Assembly (NCBI GenBank): GCA_023135195.1
Contig: JAGLTQ010000080.1
Location: 1-56,499, forward strand
Source: Gammaproteobacteria bacterium
GTDB lineage: Bacteria > Pseudomonadota > Gammaproteobacteria > UBA6429 > Thiohalophilaceae
Length of the DNA: 56,499 nt
Direction: 5' to 3'
This document shows positions 34,731 to 43,971 of the stretch, piece by piece (positions within the stretch are counted from its first letter, which is position 1; each line of letters begins with the position of its first letter). The translations under genes and the position numbers were made by a program. The notes beneath the pieces were generated by a model that was not told the origin of the DNA, did not search any database, and saw only the letters and a list, made by a program, of their open reading frames with translations.

Positions 34731-35872
34731 TCGCGTAAGAAATGTAAAACATTTTCTTTTTCCCGCAGCGTATCTTCGTAGCCCAATTTAATCAGCGCAT
34801 TACAATATCCTTTTTCAAACAATAAGTAGCTCATAAAGCTACTGTCTGTTTTTGAGTATGCACCAATGCCGCGTAATAATGTTTTGATTGACCAGGGTAA
34901 TTCATGTGCATGCTCTGATGCCATTCTGCCGATGTCATCGCTAGGAGAAATAACCTGTACCTCAACCTGGCGTAATGTTACACCATGTTTTTCACGATCC
35001 TGATCTCCAATGAGTTTGACGGTTTTATTAATGCGTTGTAATCGCTCTATATCAGCATCGAGGCTGTCGAGAAAAATACTGTTTAAGGTATGCCCGGCAA
35101 TTTCACCTAAGGTAGGGAGTTTAGGATTAGAAACCCGCTCTAATTTAGGCTCAGCTTGACGGTTACCAATAACCAGAACACGATCTGCGCCTAGATGCAG
35201 CGCAGGACTAATCGGGGCTGTTTGTCGAATAGAACCATCACTAAAAAATTCACGATTAAGTTTTACCGGTGAGAATAAAAAGGGAATAGCTGAAGAAGCC
35301 ATTAAATGATCAACCGTGATTCGGGTTGATAAACCAATACGCTGAGCTCGCTTCCAGTTTTTAAGTGATGGTTGACCATGGTAAAAAGCAACAGATTGAT
35401 GGCTTGAATACCCCGTTGCGTTAATGCTTAACGCATGTAATGTTTTTGTTTCAATAGATCTTTGTAGTACGCTGCTATCAATATACTTTTCGAGTAACTT
35501 TCTTAATGGTGTTCTATCGAGTAAGTAAATAGGACTATGTCTTCCTAATCCACCTAACATCATTGAAATTATCCAATGTGCGCCTGTTTTCATTATGCCA
35601 AAAATATCGGTTCGAAAAATCTGGTCAGATGTGAAGTTTGACCAGACAAAATGCATTCTGCGAACCGAATTTTTAAAGTGGTCACTTTTAGCAGCTAATG
35701 AAGCAGCATTGATTGCACCTGCTGATGTACCACAGATAATGGTAAAGGGACTGGGCGAACCAGCAGGTATCATCTCTGCTATCGCCTTTAATACACCAAT
35801 TTGGTAAGCGGCTCGTGCGCCACCTCCCGTCATCACTATGGCTAGTTTTGGTTTTTTTTTATCGGTAGCCAA
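34727..35872 (-). CDS. Patatin-like phospholipase
   Basis: The oxyanion motif GGGARAAYQIG (16-26), nucleophile GTSAGAINA (Ser50) and the dyad Asp in FSDGSIRQTAPISPALHLGADRVLVIG are all present, so it should be a serine acyl hydrolase of the patatin family. There is no signal peptide or membrane helix. The 381-residue form with the C-terminal extension is frequent in gammaproteobacteria. The lipid substrate is unknown. Confidence 0.9.
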   Translation of the reverse strand: MATDKKKPKLAIVMTGGGARAAYQIGVLKAIAEMIPAGSPSPFTIICGTSAGAINAASLAAKSDHFKNSVRRMHFVWSNFTSDQIFRTDIFGIMKTGAHWIISMMLGGLGRHSPIYLLDRTPLRKLLEKYIDSSVLQRSIETKTLHALSINATGYSSHQSVAFYHGQPSLKNWKRAQRIGLSTRITVDHLMASSAIPFLFSPVKLNREFFSDGSIRQTAPISPALHLGADRVLVIGNRQAEPKLERVSNPKLPTLGEIAGHTLNSIFLDSLDADIERLQRINKTVKLIGDQDREKHGVTLRQVEVQVISPSDDIGRMASEHAHELPWSIKTLLRGIGAYSKTDSSFMSYLLFEKGYCNALIKLGYEDTLREKENVLHFLRD

Positions 35873-36008
35873 AGGACAAATCCTTATTAGTATTATTTGT
35901 TAAATTGCAATGTTGATTAATTTGTGGTGTTCATAAAATTAAGTATAGTGTACTGTTTGTAATAGTTTAAGTATAAAGTACGTATTAATTTAATAAGGAA
36001 TTGTAAAC

Positions 36009-36458
36009 TTGAGCAACAATAATAGTGCTAAACCTGTTTATTCAGGAAACTCGATTATGGTTCGTCCAGATGGCCCCTTAATTTGTAAAAGTGATAGCGC
36101 GATTACGCTGCAGAATGCAGATGAAGAACTCATAATGAAAGATAAAGAGTTTGCTTTATGTCGCTGTGGATTATCTAATAAAAAACCTTTTTGTGATGGC
36201 ACACATAAAACACAAGGAGTGCAAGCGACACAAGCATTTAGTGACGATCGAGAAGAAGATATTAATGGTGTGGTCGCTGATTTAACTATTACAGTTAAAA
36301 CCCATTCTATGTATAGCATTCAGGGGCCAGTTACAATATTTAGCCGCGATGGTTTATCTAAAACTACCCGAACTAAAAGTGCCTTATGTCGTTGCGGGCA
36401 TTCTGCGAACAAGCCATTTTGTGATGGAGCACATAATAGACACGATTTTACTGAATAA
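36009..36458 (+). CDS. Double CDGSH-type iron-sulfur protein
   Basis: Two CDGSH motifs are present: C51-x-C53...C62DGTH66 and C127-x-C129...C138DGAH142, each a 3-Cys/1-His ligand set for a [2Fe-2S] cluster. A region between them (75-120) reads as a beta domain. Tandem CDGSH proteins are found in many bacteria and probably carry redox-active clusters in the cytoplasm. The start is a TTG with AAGGAA upstream. The first in-frame ATG (36057) would cut the N-terminus but leave both motifs. Confidence 0.87.
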   Translation: MSNNNSAKPVYSGNSIMVRPDGPLICKSDSAITLQNADEELIMKDKEFALCRCGLSNKKPFCDGTHKTQGVQATQAFSDDREEDINGVVADLTITVKTHSMYSIQGPVTIFSRDGLSKTTRTKSALCRCGHSANKPFCDGAHNRHDFTE

Positions 36459-36521
36459 GCAGAATAATGATATTTATGGTATTTGCATTTATTAGAGTGG
36501 GTTTATATAGTATAAAATATT

Positions 36522-37649
36522 ATGACTCCGCTTCAACGCTACCAATCAGAGATACAAAAAAGAAAAATTAAAGCTGATGACTTGCAGTGGCAGGCACTGC
36601 AACGTACTCAGCGTGTTTATTCGGAAATAAATATAGCATCTCAATCTAAAAGCTCTTTCCTGTCATCGTTGTTTAAAAAAGAACAGCCCGTGCGCGGACT
36701 TTATCTATGGGGCGGTACAGGACGAGGTAAAACATATTTAATTGATAGTTTTTATGAATGTTTACCGGGGGATAAAAAATACCGAGTGCACTTTCATCGT
36801 TTCATGCTTGATATTCATCAGCAATTAGAGGCTTTACCCAAGTCACCCAATCCATTAGAAATTATTGCGGCACAGCTCGCTGAGAAAATGAAAGTCCTGT
36901 GTTTAGATGAATTTCATGTGCACGATATTGCCGATGCCATGTTATTAGCTGGATTACTCAAGGCAATGTTTGAAAAAGGCATTACTCTTGTTGCAACATC
37001 AAATATTGCAATACATGATTTATATAAGAATGGATTACAACGTGAGCGTTTTATGTATGCTATTGAGTTATTGGAAAAATATACAGAAGAGTTTGATTTG
37101 GGCGAAGGCACTGATTATCGATTTCTTATTTTAGATGAAACTGAACATCTATATATAATAGATGAGAGCAATACCAGTGAAATGGGTAAAGATTTTTTAT
37201 CGTATAAGTTTATTGAACTTGCACCTTGTCAGGCAAAGACCAATAGAGTAATTGAAATTAATAATCGTGAAATAAAATATATTTCGTGGGCTGATGATGT
37301 TATCTGGTTTGATTTTAATGAACTTTGTCAGACAAATCGTTCCGCACATGACTATATTGAAATTGCGGAACGTTTTCAGACTGTACTCGTAAGTGATATT
37401 CAGCTTCTTGATGAGAAGGATGATGCTGCTGCAAAACGCTTTATTCATTTTATTGATGCGATCTATGATCATAATGTTAAATTATTAGCCTCTGCAAATG
37501 CTAAACCCGGTGAGCTATATCGTGGCTCGCGAATGAAGTTTGCATTTGATAGAACTATCAGTCGGTTAACTGAAATGGGAACAGAGCATTATTTAAAGTT
37601 AGCGCACAACCCGACTGGAACGGTAAGAACGTTAAATGACTCAGTATAA
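36522..37649 (+). CDS. zapE: Cell division protein ZapE (AFG1-like ATPase)
   Basis: The sequence has Walker A GGTGRGKT (64-71), FHRFMLDIHQQL, LCLDEFHVHDIADAMLLAGLL (Walker B) and TLVATSNIAIHDLYKNGLQRERF, all diagnostic of ZapE/YhcM. ZapE is an FtsZ-associated ATPase of constricting division sites. The 375-residue length is right. It overlaps trmO by 14 bp. Confidence 0.94.
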   Translation: MTPLQRYQSEIQKRKIKADDLQWQALQRTQRVYSEINIASQSKSSFLSSLFKKEQPVRGLYLWGGTGRGKTYLIDSFYECLPGDKKYRVHFHRFMLDIHQQLEALPKSPNPLEIIAAQLAEKMKVLCLDEFHVHDIADAMLLAGLLKAMFEKGITLVATSNIAIHDLYKNGLQRERFMYAIELLEKYTEEFDLGEGTDYRFLILDETEHLYIIDESNTSEMGKDFLSYKFIELAPCQAKTNRVIEINNREIKYISWADDVIWFDFNELCQTNRSAHDYIEIAERFQTVLVSDIQLLDEKDDAAAKRFIHFIDAIYDHNVKLLASANAKPGELYRGSRMKFAFDRTISRLTEMGTEHYLKLAHNPTGTVRTLNDSV

Positions 37650-38361
37650 TTTTAGCTCTATTGGTATCGTTTATTCTTGTTATAAAGAAAAATTTGGCAT
37701 TCCTCGTCAACCTGCACTTGTTGCCAGTCCTGCAACTATTGAAATTGAACAGGAATACTCAAATGATGAAGCCTTTCGCGAGCTTGAAAACTTTTCACAT
37801 ATTTGGGTCATTTTTGTATTTCATGGAATATCAAAAAATAATGGTATGGCGAATGAAAACTGGAAATCCACGGTTAGGCCTCCAAGATTAGGAGGCAATA
37901 AACGTATTGGTGTTTTTGCCAGTCGTTCTATGTTTCGTCCCAACCCCATTGGTTTATCGGTAGTTGAGTTAAAGAGTATCGAAAGAAAAGGTAATAAAAT
38001 TATATTAAATATAATAGGCGGTGATTTTCTGGATGCCACTCCTGTTATTGACATAAAACCATACATTCCTTATGTAGATTCAGTTGATACAGCAAAAGCG
38101 GGTTATGCTATAGAAAAACCAAAAATTAAATTACAAGTAGATTTTTCTGATGCCGCTAATGTCGAAGTAGAAAATGCTGAAAATATATATCCAAAGCTGA
38201 AAAAAACTATTGAAGAAATATTACGGCTTGATCCTCGTCCGGCTTATCAAAGAGAAAAGAAAATAAAGAATGAGTTTGCGATTAAATTATACGAATATGA
38301 TGTGAAATGGAAAGTCGAAAATGAACGCGTTATTGTAACGTCGTTAACATTATTAGAATAA
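37636..38361 (+). CDS. trmO: tRNA (t6A37) methyltransferase TrmO
   Basis: TrmO (TsaA/YaeB) adds a methyl group to N6 of t6A37 in tRNA-Thr using SAM. Conserved segments are IGIVYSCYKEKFGIPRQP, FSHIWVIFVFHG, VRPPRLGGNKRIGVFASRSMFRPNPIGLS and DFLDATPVIDIKPYIPYVDS. The C-terminal domain includes RLDPRPAYQ. It overlaps zapE by 14 bp and the next gene follows 3 bp later. Confidence 0.93.
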   Translation: MTQYNFSSIGIVYSCYKEKFGIPRQPALVASPATIEIEQEYSNDEAFRELENFSHIWVIFVFHGISKNNGMANENWKSTVRPPRLGGNKRIGVFASRSMFRPNPIGLSVVELKSIERKGNKIILNIIGGDFLDATPVIDIKPYIPYVDSVDTAKAGYAIEKPKIKLQVDFSDAANVEVENAENIYPKLKKTIEEILRLDPRPAYQREKKIKNEFAIKLYEYDVKWKVENERVIVTSLTLLE

Positions 38362-38364
38362 ATC

Positions 38365-39396
38365 ATGAAAAATATATTTTCATCATCTCAGGAATACAAG
38401 AAAACATTTAACGATGGGCTAATTAAACTATCTCAGGATGAGAGTCTTGGTACGTTTATTCTGGCAATGGCAAATGCTACCTTTGATGAAGAAATTTACT
38501 CAGCAATAAAAACAAGTTTACAAGATAAATTTTTACATTTAAAACAAAAATACATTGATTGTTTTTCTCAAGGTAAGAAAGTCAATGAGATTGATGAAGA
38601 CTTGCTTGTTTTTTTAAAAATGATTTGCGTAGGTTTTGATAAGTTACAAACCACAGCCTTTAGATATGAATCTGGCTGGGAGTTGCAGTTTAATCATGTC
38701 AGAGGCTTCAGGCCTAATCGTATTACGCAACAACAGATTGACAGCTTAATATTAAATTTCTCTGCGAACGGGTTTAACTTCAATAAACCTTTTTTAGCTA
38801 AAGAACGTTTGTGGGAAGGTGAGCACAGGAATAGTCAATTATCCTTATATTATAATAAATATCCTTTTGCGCATTACCATACCTTGTTAGTGCCGGAGCG
38901 GGAGAAACAGCACCCGCAATTTCTTCAGCGAACACATCATATTATGGTATGGGAGTTTCTTGAATCAATAGGGCAGAATATCAACGGTGTTGGTGTGGGA
39001 TATAATTCACGCGGGGCATTTTCGTCTGTTAACCACCTGCATTTTCAGTTATTCATTCGTGAAAATGCATTGCCAGTAACTTCAAATAATTGGCGACATA
39101 GTGGAGGGAAAGATGTTTATCCTGCGGCCTGTCATGTTTTTAATAGCTATAAAGAGAGTGCTCAGTATATTGAACACTTACACAAAACTAATACGGCTTA
39201 TAATTTACTGTATTTCCCTGGCCAGGTGTATTGTTTCCCAAGAAAAATGCAAGGTTCCTATGAGCATGCGGATTGGACGCCCGGGTTTTCCTGGTATGAA
39301 CTCGCGGGTGGGATCCTGACGGCTAATCAGGATAGTTACCAAAATTTGACAGCTAAAGATATTGAAGATGAATTTAATCTGCTAAATCTCGATTAA
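38365..39396 (+). CDS. HIT-superfamily protein, GDP-sugar phosphorylase-like
   Basis: The nucleotidyl-transfer motif is N223-HLHFQLF, preceded by PFAHYHTLLVPERE and GYNSRGAFSSVNH. This matches the HIT superfamily branch with GalT, Ap4A phosphorylase (DUF4922) and the GDP-hexose phosphorylases (VTC2/GDPGP1). The 343-residue length and internal YPFAHYH...LVPE agree with that branch. Likely chemistry is phosphorolysis or transfer of a nucleoside diphosphate sugar, or an Ap4A-type substrate. It follows trmO by 3 bp, and the functional link is unclear. Confidence 0.65.
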   Translation: MKNIFSSSQEYKKTFNDGLIKLSQDESLGTFILAMANATFDEEIYSAIKTSLQDKFLHLKQKYIDCFSQGKKVNEIDEDLLVFLKMICVGFDKLQTTAFRYESGWELQFNHVRGFRPNRITQQQIDSLILNFSANGFNFNKPFLAKERLWEGEHRNSQLSLYYNKYPFAHYHTLLVPEREKQHPQFLQRTHHIMVWEFLESIGQNINGVGVGYNSRGAFSSVNHLHFQLFIRENALPVTSNNWRHSGGKDVYPAACHVFNSYKESAQYIEHLHKTNTAYNLLYFPGQVYCFPRKMQGSYEHADWTPGFSWYELAGGILTANQDSYQNLTAKDIEDEFNLLNLD

Positions 39397-39492
39397 ACTT
39401 GATCAGAGTAAAAATGGGAATAGCGGTTTACTCTTATAGCCCTTATAATTGAATAATATTATATATAGTGTGAATTCAGGGAAATAAACCGT

Positions 39493-41076
39493 TTGTATCA
39501 GTTAGCAGAACAGTACTTAAAAGCATTTACAAATGTTAAAGATAAATCAATATTTTCTCAAAGTATGGTTGGTCTTGAGAAAGAAACTCTACGTGTAAGT
39601 CGTGAAGGTGGTTTGGCTCAAACTACACATCCCGTTGCTCTTGGTTCAGCTTTAACTCATCCATATATAACGACTGATTACTCAGAAGCATTGCTAGAAA
39701 TAGTGACGCCTCCTTCGCAAGATATTCCAACTGTTTTAAAATTTTTAAGCGACACTCAAAATTATATTTATAGTCAGCTTGATAATGAAATCCTCTGGTC
39801 AACCAGTATGCCTTGTGTAGTCGCTGGTGAAACAAGTATTCCTCTTGCAAGATATGGTTCATCAAATTCAGGCGTAATGAAAACAGTTTACCGTCGTGGC
39901 TTAGGACATCGTTATGGAAGAGTGATGCAGGTAATCGCCGGCGTGCACTTTAACTTTTCATTTTCTGAAGATTTTTGGCCAGTATTTTTTAATGTTAACA
40001 AAGAAAATAATGAACGTGCCCAAACAGAATTAATTTCAGAAGCCTATTTTTCTTTGTTGCGTAATTTACAGCGTTATGGCTGGTTGATTCCTTATTTGTT
40101 TGGTGCTTCTCCGGCAGTGTGTAAGTCTTTTTTACAGGGAAAAGAAACAACTTTATTACCGTTTAACGATACGACATATTATGAACCCTTTGCAACGTCA
40201 TTACGGATGGGTGATATTGGTTATCAAAACAATAAAGAAAGTGAAGTTGGGGTTGTTGCAGATTACAACTCCTTAGAAAGTTACACTAATAGTTTACAGC
40301 ATGCGGTTGAAACAGCTTGTCCAGAATATAAAGACATTGGCTTTGAAGTTGATGGCAAGTATCAACAGCTTAGTTCTAATATTTTACAAATCGAAAATGA
40401 ATATTATAGTACTGTTAGGCCAAAACAAATTACGAATAAATATGAAATGCCTTCAGAAGCGTTAAAGGCTCGTGGTGTTCAGTACGTAGAATTGCGTTCA
40501 CTTGATGTAAATGCTTTTCATCCATTAGGCATTAATGAAGAGCAGCTCTATTTTCTTGAAACCTTCATGATGTTTTGTCTTACTCATGAAAGCCCGACTA
40601 TTGATGATCAAGAACGAAAAGAAATTGATCAAAATGAAATGTTAACTGCGCATCAAGGCAGAGACCCTGAATTAAAATTAAGTCGTAATGGTCAAGATAT
40701 TTCAATTAAAGAATGGGGTGGTGAGATTCTTGATGTCATGCAAGGTTTTGCTTCTCTTCTTGATGATGTGCATGGAGCTGATAATTATTCACGTAGTTTA
40801 AAGAAGCAAAAACAAGCGGTGGATGATCCCGAATGTACGCCATCTGCAAAAATGTTATGTGAAATGCGTGAGAAAGGTGAGGGTTTTTATCATTTTGCGA
40901 CGCGTATGTCAGAACAACATCATGAAGCATTTCTTAAAGATGAATTGAGTGCTGAACAATCACAGTTCTATCGAGATCTGAGTAGGATATCTTTAGCGCA
41001 ACAAAAAGAGATGGAAGATAACGACTCATTGCCTTTTGCAACATTCCTGCAGCGCTATTTCGCTAAATCACTTTGA
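39493..41076 (+). CDS. gshA: Glutamate-cysteine ligase GshA
   Basis: GshA makes gamma-glutamylcysteine in the first step of glutathione synthesis. The sequence has the class-1 features GLEKETLRVSREGGLAQTTHP, TTDYSEALLEIVTPP and GRVMQVIAGVHFNFS, and a long middle with YVELRSLDVNAFHPLGI. The 527-residue length is normal. The start is TTG, with AGGGA about 11 bases upstream. No gshB is nearby. Confidence 0.95.
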   Translation: MYQLAEQYLKAFTNVKDKSIFSQSMVGLEKETLRVSREGGLAQTTHPVALGSALTHPYITTDYSEALLEIVTPPSQDIPTVLKFLSDTQNYIYSQLDNEILWSTSMPCVVAGETSIPLARYGSSNSGVMKTVYRRGLGHRYGRVMQVIAGVHFNFSFSEDFWPVFFNVNKENNERAQTELISEAYFSLLRNLQRYGWLIPYLFGASPAVCKSFLQGKETTLLPFNDTTYYEPFATSLRMGDIGYQNNKESEVGVVADYNSLESYTNSLQHAVETACPEYKDIGFEVDGKYQQLSSNILQIENEYYSTVRPKQITNKYEMPSEALKARGVQYVELRSLDVNAFHPLGINEEQLYFLETFMMFCLTHESPTIDDQERKEIDQNEMLTAHQGRDPELKLSRNGQDISIKEWGGEILDVMQGFASLLDDVHGADNYSRSLKKQKQAVDDPECTPSAKMLCEMREKGEGFYHFATRMSEQHHEAFLKDELSAEQSQFYRDLSRISLAQQKEMEDNDSLPFATFLQRYFAKSL

Positions 41077-41158
41077 AACTGAACTCCTTTCATCTACTTC
41101 TGTCATAAACCTGTCTGGCACATTCGTCATAAAATGGGTTAAAACCCGCAGGTATATT

Positions 41159-41701
41159 ATGAATAAACTGTTTTTTTCAAATACTTTTATTGTGAGAACA
41201 TTCACTTTATTGGGCCTACTAGGACTTCTTTTTGTTGCGCCGATTGTTTCAGCAGAGATAAAAGGTTTCCAGGACTTTAATGGAAAATCTCAAAAAGTAG
41301 AAAATTTTCTTGAAAAAGGAAAATGGACTATCGTCATGATGTGGGCATCCGATTGTCATATTTGTAATCGTGAAGCACATCAATATGTCGATTTTCATAT
41401 GATCCATTCAGATACAGATGCAACGGTTTTAGGTATTTCATTAGATGGTGAAAGCCGTAAAAAAGAAGCAGTAAAATTTATTAAAAAACACTCTGTTGAT
41501 TTTCCTAATCTTATTGCTGAGCCAGAGACTGTTGGCCGTTTTTATCAGGAACTGACCGGACAGTATTTTGCCGGTACGCCGACTTTTCTCATTTATTCAC
41601 CAACGGGTGAATTAAAAGCAGCGCAAGCGGGTGCCGTACCGACAACATTAATTGAAGATTTTATGAAAAAGAATACGGGTAAAAAAGTAGTTAAAAAATA
41701 G
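41159..41701 (+). CDS. Secreted TlpA-like thioredoxin-fold protein
   Basis: From the ATG at 41159 (AGG about 7 bases upstream), a signal peptide of about 32 residues ends in IVSA. The mature domain has a thioredoxin fold with active site ASDCHIC (Cys66, Cys69), a TlpA/AhpC-type core and the cis-Pro motif GTPTFLIY. It probably reduces or oxidises periplasmic thiols. It sits 80 bp after gshA. Confidence 0.85.
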   Translation: MNKLFFSNTFIVRTFTLLGLLGLLFVAPIVSAEIKGFQDFNGKSQKVENFLEKGKWTIVMMWASDCHICNREAHQYVDFHMIHSDTDATVLGISLDGESRKKEAVKFIKKHSVDFPNLIAEPETVGRFYQELTGQYFAGTPTFLIYSPTGELKAAQAGAVPTTLIEDFMKKNTGKKVVKK

Positions 41702-41780
41702 CCTGAAAATTTTTAAATATTCACCTTTTCGTTCTGCTTCAAGGTAAAATCCGCATATAAGTATTTAGTCGGAGAATAGT

Positions 41781-42158
41781 ATGTCAGATAGTATGGTTGT
41801 TTTGTTTAACGGTGAGGCTATGTTTGAATATGATCGCACAAGGGCTTTACCTGAAAACCAACGGCAATACCTTGATCGCATGGATCAGCAAATGGATGCT
41901 GGTATAACATTAGGAAATGAAAATATTGTTAACCCGGATCAGCAACAACGAGCTCAATTTGTCGCCTTTACTCTAGTCACGGCAATTCAGGAAGATAATG
42001 AAGCCGTGATTGCAGCAATGAATTCCTACCTGGCTGTTCGCTATCCTGACTTAAAGCAGGTTAAAGCAGATACTGATGAAGATTCTAAAAAGGTTATGTT
42101 TGATTTAATCTTTGATCAGGAACACAAAAACCAGGTCAAAGTATCATTTAATGCTTGA
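41781..42158 (+). CDS. Conserved hypothetical 125-residue protein
   Basis: A soluble acidic protein with a mixed helical pattern. The motifs FEYDRTRALPENQRQYLDRMDQ and DQQQRAQFVAFTLVTAIQE have the look of a conserved family, but I do not recognise it. A GGAG ribosome-binding site sits upstream. The 3' end overlaps the convergent HDOD gene by 15 bp. Confidence 0.68.
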   Translation: MSDSMVVLFNGEAMFEYDRTRALPENQRQYLDRMDQQMDAGITLGNENIVNPDQQQRAQFVAFTLVTAIQEDNEAVIAAMNSYLAVRYPDLKQVKADTDEDSKKVMFDLIFDQEHKNQVKVSFNA

Positions 42159-42998
42159 GGGAATCCCCAGCATACTTAGTGCACTCTCAATATCCGAATT
42201 AATCTCATCCAGTTTATCTAATTCTTCACGTGAATGTATGCCAATTTTCTGGAAAGCCGGATACTGTGTCCAGTCAACCAGGGTGCAGGGATGATCTGTT
42301 CCACGGTAAGCATTAAGACCAGCAATAATCACAATGTCAGTGAGATCAATCGTTGCTGTTCCCATTCTAAATTGGTCAACATATTGTACTGAAGCATCAA
42401 TAATATTTTTTGGAAAAGACCATGATTCTAAGATCATCTTGCCAACCTGGGTATGTAGTTTTCCCATAATTTCAATAAGTAAGTCTGGATCACTTTCAAT
42501 CTCAGGAAATGAATCAACACATTTAGCCATGGGTAAATAACCAATGTTATGTACCAGGCCGGAAAGTAAAGCATCATCAGGATTAATTTTGCTGTAATTT
42601 TTTGCAATCGCATAAGCATGAGCGGAAACTTCGATACTATGATTTTGTAACTGATTAAAAAAAGGTTTTAAACTACCTTTAGGCTGATTGAATATTTGAG
42701 TAATAGCATGGCTGGTTACTAGTGTTTTTATTAACTGTAATCCCATTCTTGACACAGCCAGTTGAAGGTTTGTAATTTCATGGTTTCCCCTGTGCAGGAC
42801 GTTATTTGCAACCTTTAAAATGCGCGCGGTAAGTGACGGGTCTCGTGTTATTACTTTTGCTATATTGTCCATATTGGATGATGGATCATCTACAATATTT
42901 TTCACTTGTAAGAAAATATCGGGCATAGATGGTAAAACCAATTGGTTAGTTTTAATTTTATCTTCGAGTTTATGAAGGATTTTTTTTTCTAAATCCAT
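42144..42998 (-). CDS. HDOD domain protein
   Basis: A 284-residue protein made almost entirely of an HDOD domain: LVLPSMPDIFLQVKNIVDDP, ITRDPSLTARILKVANNVL, LQLAVSRMGLQLIKTLVTSHAI, LLSGLVHNIGYLPM. The HD catalytic residues are largely missing, as expected for HDOD. Such proteins are non-catalytic signalling adaptors for motility, cell cycle or stress. It is the second HDOD protein in the window. Confidence 0.88.
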   Translation of the reverse strand: MDLEKKILHKLEDKIKTNQLVLPSMPDIFLQVKNIVDDPSSNMDNIAKVITRDPSLTARILKVANNVLHRGNHEITNLQLAVSRMGLQLIKTLVTSHAITQIFNQPKGSLKPFFNQLQNHSIEVSAHAYAIAKNYSKINPDDALLSGLVHNIGYLPMAKCVDSFPEIESDPDLLIEIMGKLHTQVGKMILESWSFPKNIIDASVQYVDQFRMGTATIDLTDIVIIAGLNAYRGTDHPCTLVDWTQYPAFQKIGIHSREELDKLDEINSDIESALSMLGIPSSIK

Positions 42999-43109
42999 GT
43001 TGTCCCATAAAGATTAATAAAAATAATAAGATAACTATACCGCTATATCGGTATTTGTTCCATAATATGGTAGTTTTGAAATATGCTTAAATTTATTTTA
43101 GGAGCCAGA

Positions 43110-43430
43110 ATGATATCTTTTTTACATGATTTACGACCGATGCGAGCTTTGTTATTGATGGTTGTCGTAATTTCTATCATATTTAAACCTGCTCCCGGTA
43201 CAGAAGTTGTTTATGAAGGTTTGACTGTATTCAATACTTTATTATTACCCGTATTTGCCCCCATTTTGCTGATGTTGTTATTTCTGGATAGTTTGATCGC
43301 AAAATTATGGTCAACGCAAACAGAAGGTTCAGAACATAAACGCTATAAAATGATTTTGCGTATAGATCTCGCGATGAGCTTTATTTTTATCGTGGTTTGG
43401 TTTTCCTATTTTCAGGCTTTAGCAGGTTAA
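43110..43430 (+). CDS. Small integral membrane protein, function unknown
   Basis: The ATG at 43110 has TAGGAG at proper spacing, which favours it over the ATG at 43083. The 106-residue protein has three hydrophobic helices (about 10-28, 40-62 and 82-102) and the pattern KPAPGTEVVYEG between the first two. No family was recognised. The FHA gene begins 5 bp after its stop, so the two are likely co-transcribed and might act together. Confidence 0.68.
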   Translation: MISFLHDLRPMRALLLMVVVISIIFKPAPGTEVVYEGLTVFNTLLLPVFAPILLMLLFLDSLIAKLWSTQTEGSEHKRYKMILRIDLAMSFIFIVVWFSYFQALAG

Positions 43431-43435
43431 ATTAC

Positions 43436-43843
43436 ATGGCTTTATTAATTCAATATACAGAAAATGGTGCAGGAATAAAGCTGACTCTTGATAAACAACG
43501 TACAACCATTGGCCGTGATGCCGGTAACGATATATGTTTAGATGACGAGCTTGCAAGTAAAGAACATGCGGCTATAGAAATTATAGCTTCTGAAAAAGAA
43601 ATTAAGTTTTTAATTCAGGATTTGAATAGCACAAATCATACCTTTGTTAATGACTCGCCTGTTGATTTACATAAACTCAAAGACGGAGACTTAATACGAA
43701 TAGGTATGAGTGATTTTCGTTTTATTTCACAAGAACCAGATTCGCTGGATGAAACAGCGCAGTTATATAAAACGTGGATACCGGGTGTATTTTATACGGG
43801 TAAGAAAGAGAAAAAGGCGACGAAAAAGTCTTCAAAAAAATAA
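43436..43843 (+). CDS. FHA-domain protein
   Basis: The FHA fold covers about residues 5-100 with the phosphothreonine-binding residues GRD (26-28), S-K-E-H (41-44) and NSTNHTFVND. The tail from about 105 is short and Lys-rich. FHA domains recognise phosphothreonine in partners. No Ser/Thr kinase or phosphatase is nearby. ATG 43436 is chosen over an upstream in-frame start that would overlap the membrane-protein gene. Confidence 0.85.
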   Translation: MALLIQYTENGAGIKLTLDKQRTTIGRDAGNDICLDDELASKEHAAIEIIASEKEIKFLIQDLNSTNHTFVNDSPVDLHKLKDGDLIRIGMSDFRFISQEPDSLDETAQLYKTWIPGVFYTGKKEKKATKKSSKK

Positions 43844-43864
43844 TTTATTCTATATTTTTAAATT

Positions 43865-43963
43865 TAAGGTACCGGAGTCACTGTATTTAGTTAGCTAACC
43901 TCTGTTATTAACCTTTTCTAAAACAAAAGTGCTCCACTGAAAACTAGAGTGACTCTGGTATCT
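43865..43963. repeat. Palindromic element, GGTACCGGAGTCACT type
   Basis: The left arm AAGGTACCGGAGTCACT and the right arm AGTGACTCTGGTATCTT are inverted copies with two mismatches, about 98 bp in all. The left-arm core GGTACCGGAGTCAC recurs at 44908-44920, at the 3' end of the second TlpA-like gene. It lies in the gap between the FHA gene and the thioredoxin gene. Confidence 0.7.
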
Positions 43964-43971
43964 TTACTGAC

